From: Sthenelais limicola
Lineage: Eukaryota; Annelida; Polychaeta; Phyllodocida; Sigalionidae
DNA: 64,000 bases
Assembly: GCA_942159475.1 (NCBI GenBank)
Contig: OW804094.1
Coordinates: forward strand, 50,898,966 to 50,962,965
Reading direction: 5' to 3'
Under the pieces are notes generated by a model. It was not told where the DNA came from. It did not search any database and was given only the letters and a program-made list of their open reading frames with translations. Position 1 is the first letter of the stretch, and each line of letters begins with the position of its first letter. A program made the position numbers and the translations under genes. This document shows, in pieces, positions 61,479 to 64,000 of this stretch.

Positions 61479-61680
61479 ATGAATTGTAAGCTGAGCAACG
61501 GATACAAGTGGATTCTACTATTATTATTTGCCCTGTGTGAGACATTTCAAGTTGGATTCCTCAAAAGTAGTACTCTGTTCTACCAATTTCTCCTCACTCA
61601 CTATTCCCTTCCATCATCAGCGAGTGTGGCACTAGTGATTTCCCTCGAGGCATGTGCAAGAAAAGTGTTTGGCAAGTATT
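61479..61680 (+). CDS. Possible first exon of an MFS transporter-like gene
   Basis: Starts with ATG at 61479. The encoded piece has a short hydrophilic start, then NGYKWILLLLFALCETFQVG, a membrane-like helix preceded by a G-Y/W pattern. It continues with STLFYQFLLTHYSLPSSAS, a layout seen at the first helix and loop of monocarboxylate-transporter-like proteins (GxGW, helix, G-F-x-x-F-x-x-S). No second helix is encoded in frame, so if real it is one exon of a longer gene leaving the window or broken. This is a weak call from pattern only. Confidence 0.25.
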
Positions 61681-61957
61681 ATCATCCAATTATACTTATA
61701 AATATATCTTAAGAATAATATGTTGTTAAAGATTATGCAAGGTATTGCAAATGTAGGATACATAGACGTTTTACCTGTGCAGGTTAGTACCGGTTATTGG
61801 TGAGTATCAGTTGTTCCCATTCACAACTAGTAACAGCAAACCAAAATTTAAAACCTATAACATATTCAGAAATTATGGAAAATCTAAATCTATATCAAGA
61901 GCTGCAGAGGTGGTCTAGCGATGCAATATATTTAGAGCTTGATGAACTGGCCTAATT

Positions 61958-62037
61958 CCAGGCTGTCATCATATTCAGTTTGGTACCACAACCCAGCAGG
62001 GACTAGTGGTACCAGACTGGTAATGATGACAGCCTGG
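61958..62037. repeat. 31-bp arm hairpin
   Basis: CCAGGCTGTCATCAT...TGGTACCA at 61,958-61,988 is inverted at 62,007-62,037 with four mismatches and an 18-nt loop. Confidence 0.9.
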
Positions 62038-62435
62038 GGTTCACCAGGCTTGTTTGTAGACGAATTTGGGTGGATAGCTTTCAGATGTCTTTAAAACAAC
62101 TCAAATACTAAGTATTTAGTAGAAATGACCAATTTTAACAGGAGTTCCATTCTGATTGGTCCAATTCCGGTAGGTCTCATGCGCCATTCTTTCACTCTTA
62201 TACCTCTTTTACTCACTAGGGGCACTAATAGAAGGACCAGTAATAGAAAATTATGAACTAAAAGTCATTTTATTGTAGTCTTGCATAATACTGTGCATTC
62301 CATAGATTTGCATGTATCTTTGGCATAGCTGATAGCATTATTCTTTAAGTCTTCACAATTAGTATGATCTGTTATCTAGAGGGTATGGTTCATAACCCCA
62401 GTCTGCCCTTATACCTTGAAGTTGTGACCAGGTAC
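62038..62435. other. No gene recognised
   Basis: AT-rich DNA between the hairpin and the DIRS-like remnant. Confidence 0.4.
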
Positions 62436-62439
62436 ATAT

Positions 62440-62700
62440 GGTGAACAACTAAGTGAATGTTATTATTCGCACAGATTCAGAAGATGTCCCTAAGTAAGGA
62501 CATGCATAACAGATTAGCCCCAGTACCCTTATTAACCATAGCGACTGCCTGAGTATTATCAGAATATAAGATGATAACAGTGTCACAGTAATAAGCAGCA
62601 TAGCGCTTGGCAGCAAGCCACATTGGAATAAATTCCCGATAATTGATATTAGACATTAGGGCAAGGTAATATTCAACCAGTGCACATGAGTGGGGCACAG
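62440..62700 (-). pseudogene. DIRS-type RNase H fragment
   Basis: The minus-strand frame reads INYREFIPMWLAAKRYA, then VIILYSDNTQAVAMVNKGTG, the RNase H pattern of tyrosine-recombinase (DIRS/Ngaro) retrotransposons (IN-x-x-E...LAA...SDN...N-x-G-T). A TGA in place of a codon shortly after RDIF and a frame change beyond it show it is dead. Confidence 0.7.
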
Positions 62701-63215
62701 ACAGGTCCAGCCGACAGGAGTCAGACTACAGTCCAGAAAGTATCCGCACAAGGTATTTATTTGTAGGAAGTAAATGGGTTATATTTCAACGCTTTTAGAT
62801 TGTTTTTATTTTAAATTTCCGACGAATTACCCTCCACCCACCCGTCCCTTCACCCCACGTCCCACCCGGGCCTCGGCGCTGTTTATTCAGTCAATAAACA
62901 GCGCTATCCATTTCGAATCCCATTTGCCGGTTACGTTGATTACGTTGATTACGTTGAAGTGACTTCCGGCTCGTACGGAATGGAACAAGGGATCGGAATG
63001 GTCAATGGCGTGGATGTAGCTGTGTGGGTTGAGTGTGGAGGTTGAAACGAAAATGGATTGTGGAAGTGTGAGTGCCTGAATCGACAATGTAAGTACGCTA
63101 GGTTGTAGGTATAGGCCTAAACTAAGTATTCCATGCATCAATAGACATTCTCAGCGGGGAAATTATTGAATGCAGGCAGAGAAGTAACCACATGGAATAA
63201 GAGTATATATCGTTG
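62701..63215. other. Insertion between DIRS pieces; no gene
   Basis: Interrupts the DIRS-like gene. Contains a GC-rich patch, a GCGCTGTTTATT/AATAAACAGCGC hairpin at about 62,876-62,904 and three copies of GATTACGTT at about 62,936-62,957. Probably a separate small insertion. Confidence 0.45.
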
Positions 63216-63219
63216 GACA

Positions 63220-63498
63220 CTAGTAGTCTGTGCACCGTGCGAAATTGTAAATAGAGTCATTCTGACTTCTTCCAAGGAAGAAGCAGGGGTGCCGACCGTC
63301 GAGGAAACCAGCTAGCCAGTCATTTCTTGAATGAAGGCCAGTGCTGCTTGCCTCTGTGTATATGACGGGGCCAAGTTGGGAGCAAATGATCAGCCTCTTG
63401 CCATTAAAGTTAAGGTAGAAATCTAGATACCAAGAAATATCTAGGTAAAAATCATTGGTCAGAGAGATACAACCACGTTCAGGGGCTCTTCTTAACAC
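63220..63498 (-). pseudogene. DIRS-like RT/RNase H junction fragment
   Basis: The minus-strand frame has DISWYLDFYLNFNGKRLI and later VIYTEASSTGLHSRN. This matches the stretch after the RT palm in DIRS-type pol (W-W/Y-x-x-x-L...FNG) and the start of RNase H (T-[DE]-AS). Asp to Glu at the DAS position and surrounding breaks indicate decay. Confidence 0.6.
63225..63305. repeat. Direct duplication within the DIRS-like remnant
   Basis: About 80 bp containing GTCATTCTGACTTCTTCCAA and GGAAGAAGC is repeated at about 63,757-63,835 as GTCATTTTGACTTCTTCCAG and GGAAGAAGC. Confidence 0.75.
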
Positions 63499-63679
63499 AT
63501 CAAGGAAAGTGTGTGCCCGCTAGAGTTGATTCTTTGGCTATTTACTTATAAACTTATGCATTAAAACACCCAATAGATTATTACAGACTGTGTAAGTTAG
63601 GAGAATGGATTACAAAATCGAAGTAAACTCAAGTGTAGCTATGACGTTAAAATGACTGTTTTAGGTATTCAGACAAATT

Positions 63680-64000
63680 CTCACCAGGAAAAATATTGAA
63701 AACGACTGGATAATTGACTGCCCTGTACAGAGGTAACGTTGGACCCTAATCTGTCTGTGCACTGGATTTGATGGTCAATAAAGTCATTTTGACTTCTTCC
63801 AGGGAAGAAGCGGGAGGGTGCCAACGGTCCAGGAGTCAACGGGTAAAGGTACGACCTCCTCTGATAACTCCAAAAGAATGACATAAAATACCAGCAAGTC
63901 TTGGTTGCTCTATGTTGATCAGCAAAATAGGCAAGCTCAGCATGGAGAGATACTTTCATGGAGGTCAAATCAAACAGAAGGCCAAGGAAGATGCATCGTT
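63680..64000 (-). pseudogene. DIRS-like reverse transcriptase fragment at window edge
   Basis: On the minus strand near 63,985-63,900 a frame reads FLGLLFDLTSMKVSL, the 'LGF...D...M...SL' pattern that follows the palm in DIRS-type RT. The catalytic part would lie beyond the right edge of the window. Together with the two pieces at 62,440-63,498 it outlines one minus-strand element, out of register because of insertions and the local duplication. Confidence 0.55.

Overview
The window looks like a piece of a marine invertebrate (metazoan) nuclear chromosome. It is AT-rich, carries TGTAG-type LTRs, CR1-like LINEs, tRNA-derived SINEs, MITEs and DIRS and Penelope-type traces, and has one intronless ankyrin/TRP-type ion channel gene as its only convincing host gene. 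No operons, rRNA genes, intact tRNA genes or CRISPR arrays were seen. The phylum cannot be fixed from sequence alone; a deuterostome or lophotrochozoan would both fit.

Layout. 0.4-0.8 kb: minisatellite. 0.8-2.0 kb: unrecognised Pro/Ser-rich reading frame. 2.4-6.8 kb: a decayed protein-primed type-B DNA polymerase on the minus strand (Polinton/Maverick/adintovirus-like, with C2H2 fingers), bordered at its 3' side by a Penelope-type hammerhead ribozyme motif. 7.4-17 kb: repeats (tandem duplications, two SINEs, a LINE tail, hairpins). 17.3-19.3 kb: TRP-type channel gene, minus strand. 21.4-25.4 kb: possible DNA transposon with 53-bp terminal inverted repeats, enclosing a 0.75-kb minisatellite and a MITE. 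26.9-37.7 kb: a young Ty3/Gypsy-type LTR element (two 479-bp LTRs, about 1% apart, 4-bp target duplication) that has lost its reverse transcriptase core, carries an inverted RNase H fragment and has three unusual accessory frames. 38.5-39.8 kb: a TIR element with G-rich interior. 42-44.5 kb: MITEs and a second hammerhead motif. 45.8-52.7 kb: a full-length, apparently intact non-LTR retrotransposon on the minus strand. 54.7-57.1 kb: nested palindromic elements. 57-64 kb: mostly empty, with small inverted-repeat elements and a broken DIRS-like retrotransposon at the right edge.

The most interesting object is the 7-kb LINE. It has four consecutive open frames, each overlapping the next by 20-25 nt: ORF1 (coiled coil, RRM-like L1-ORF1 core, a NADAR/YbiA-type N-glycosidase-like domain, RGG tail), ORF2 (a stand-alone SGNH/GDSL esterase-like protein), ORF3 (unknown, with a thrice-repeated 18-mer in its DNA) and ORF4 (AP endonuclease plus reverse transcriptase, catalytic motifs intact). 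A nucleotide/ADP-ribose-type enzyme domain and an esterase delivered as separate proteins by one retrotransposon is the best candidate here for an under-described system.

Limits: all family calls are by eye from motifs; repeat boundaries are approximate unless stated; stretches listed as 'no gene seen' could still hold small exons or regulatory DNA.
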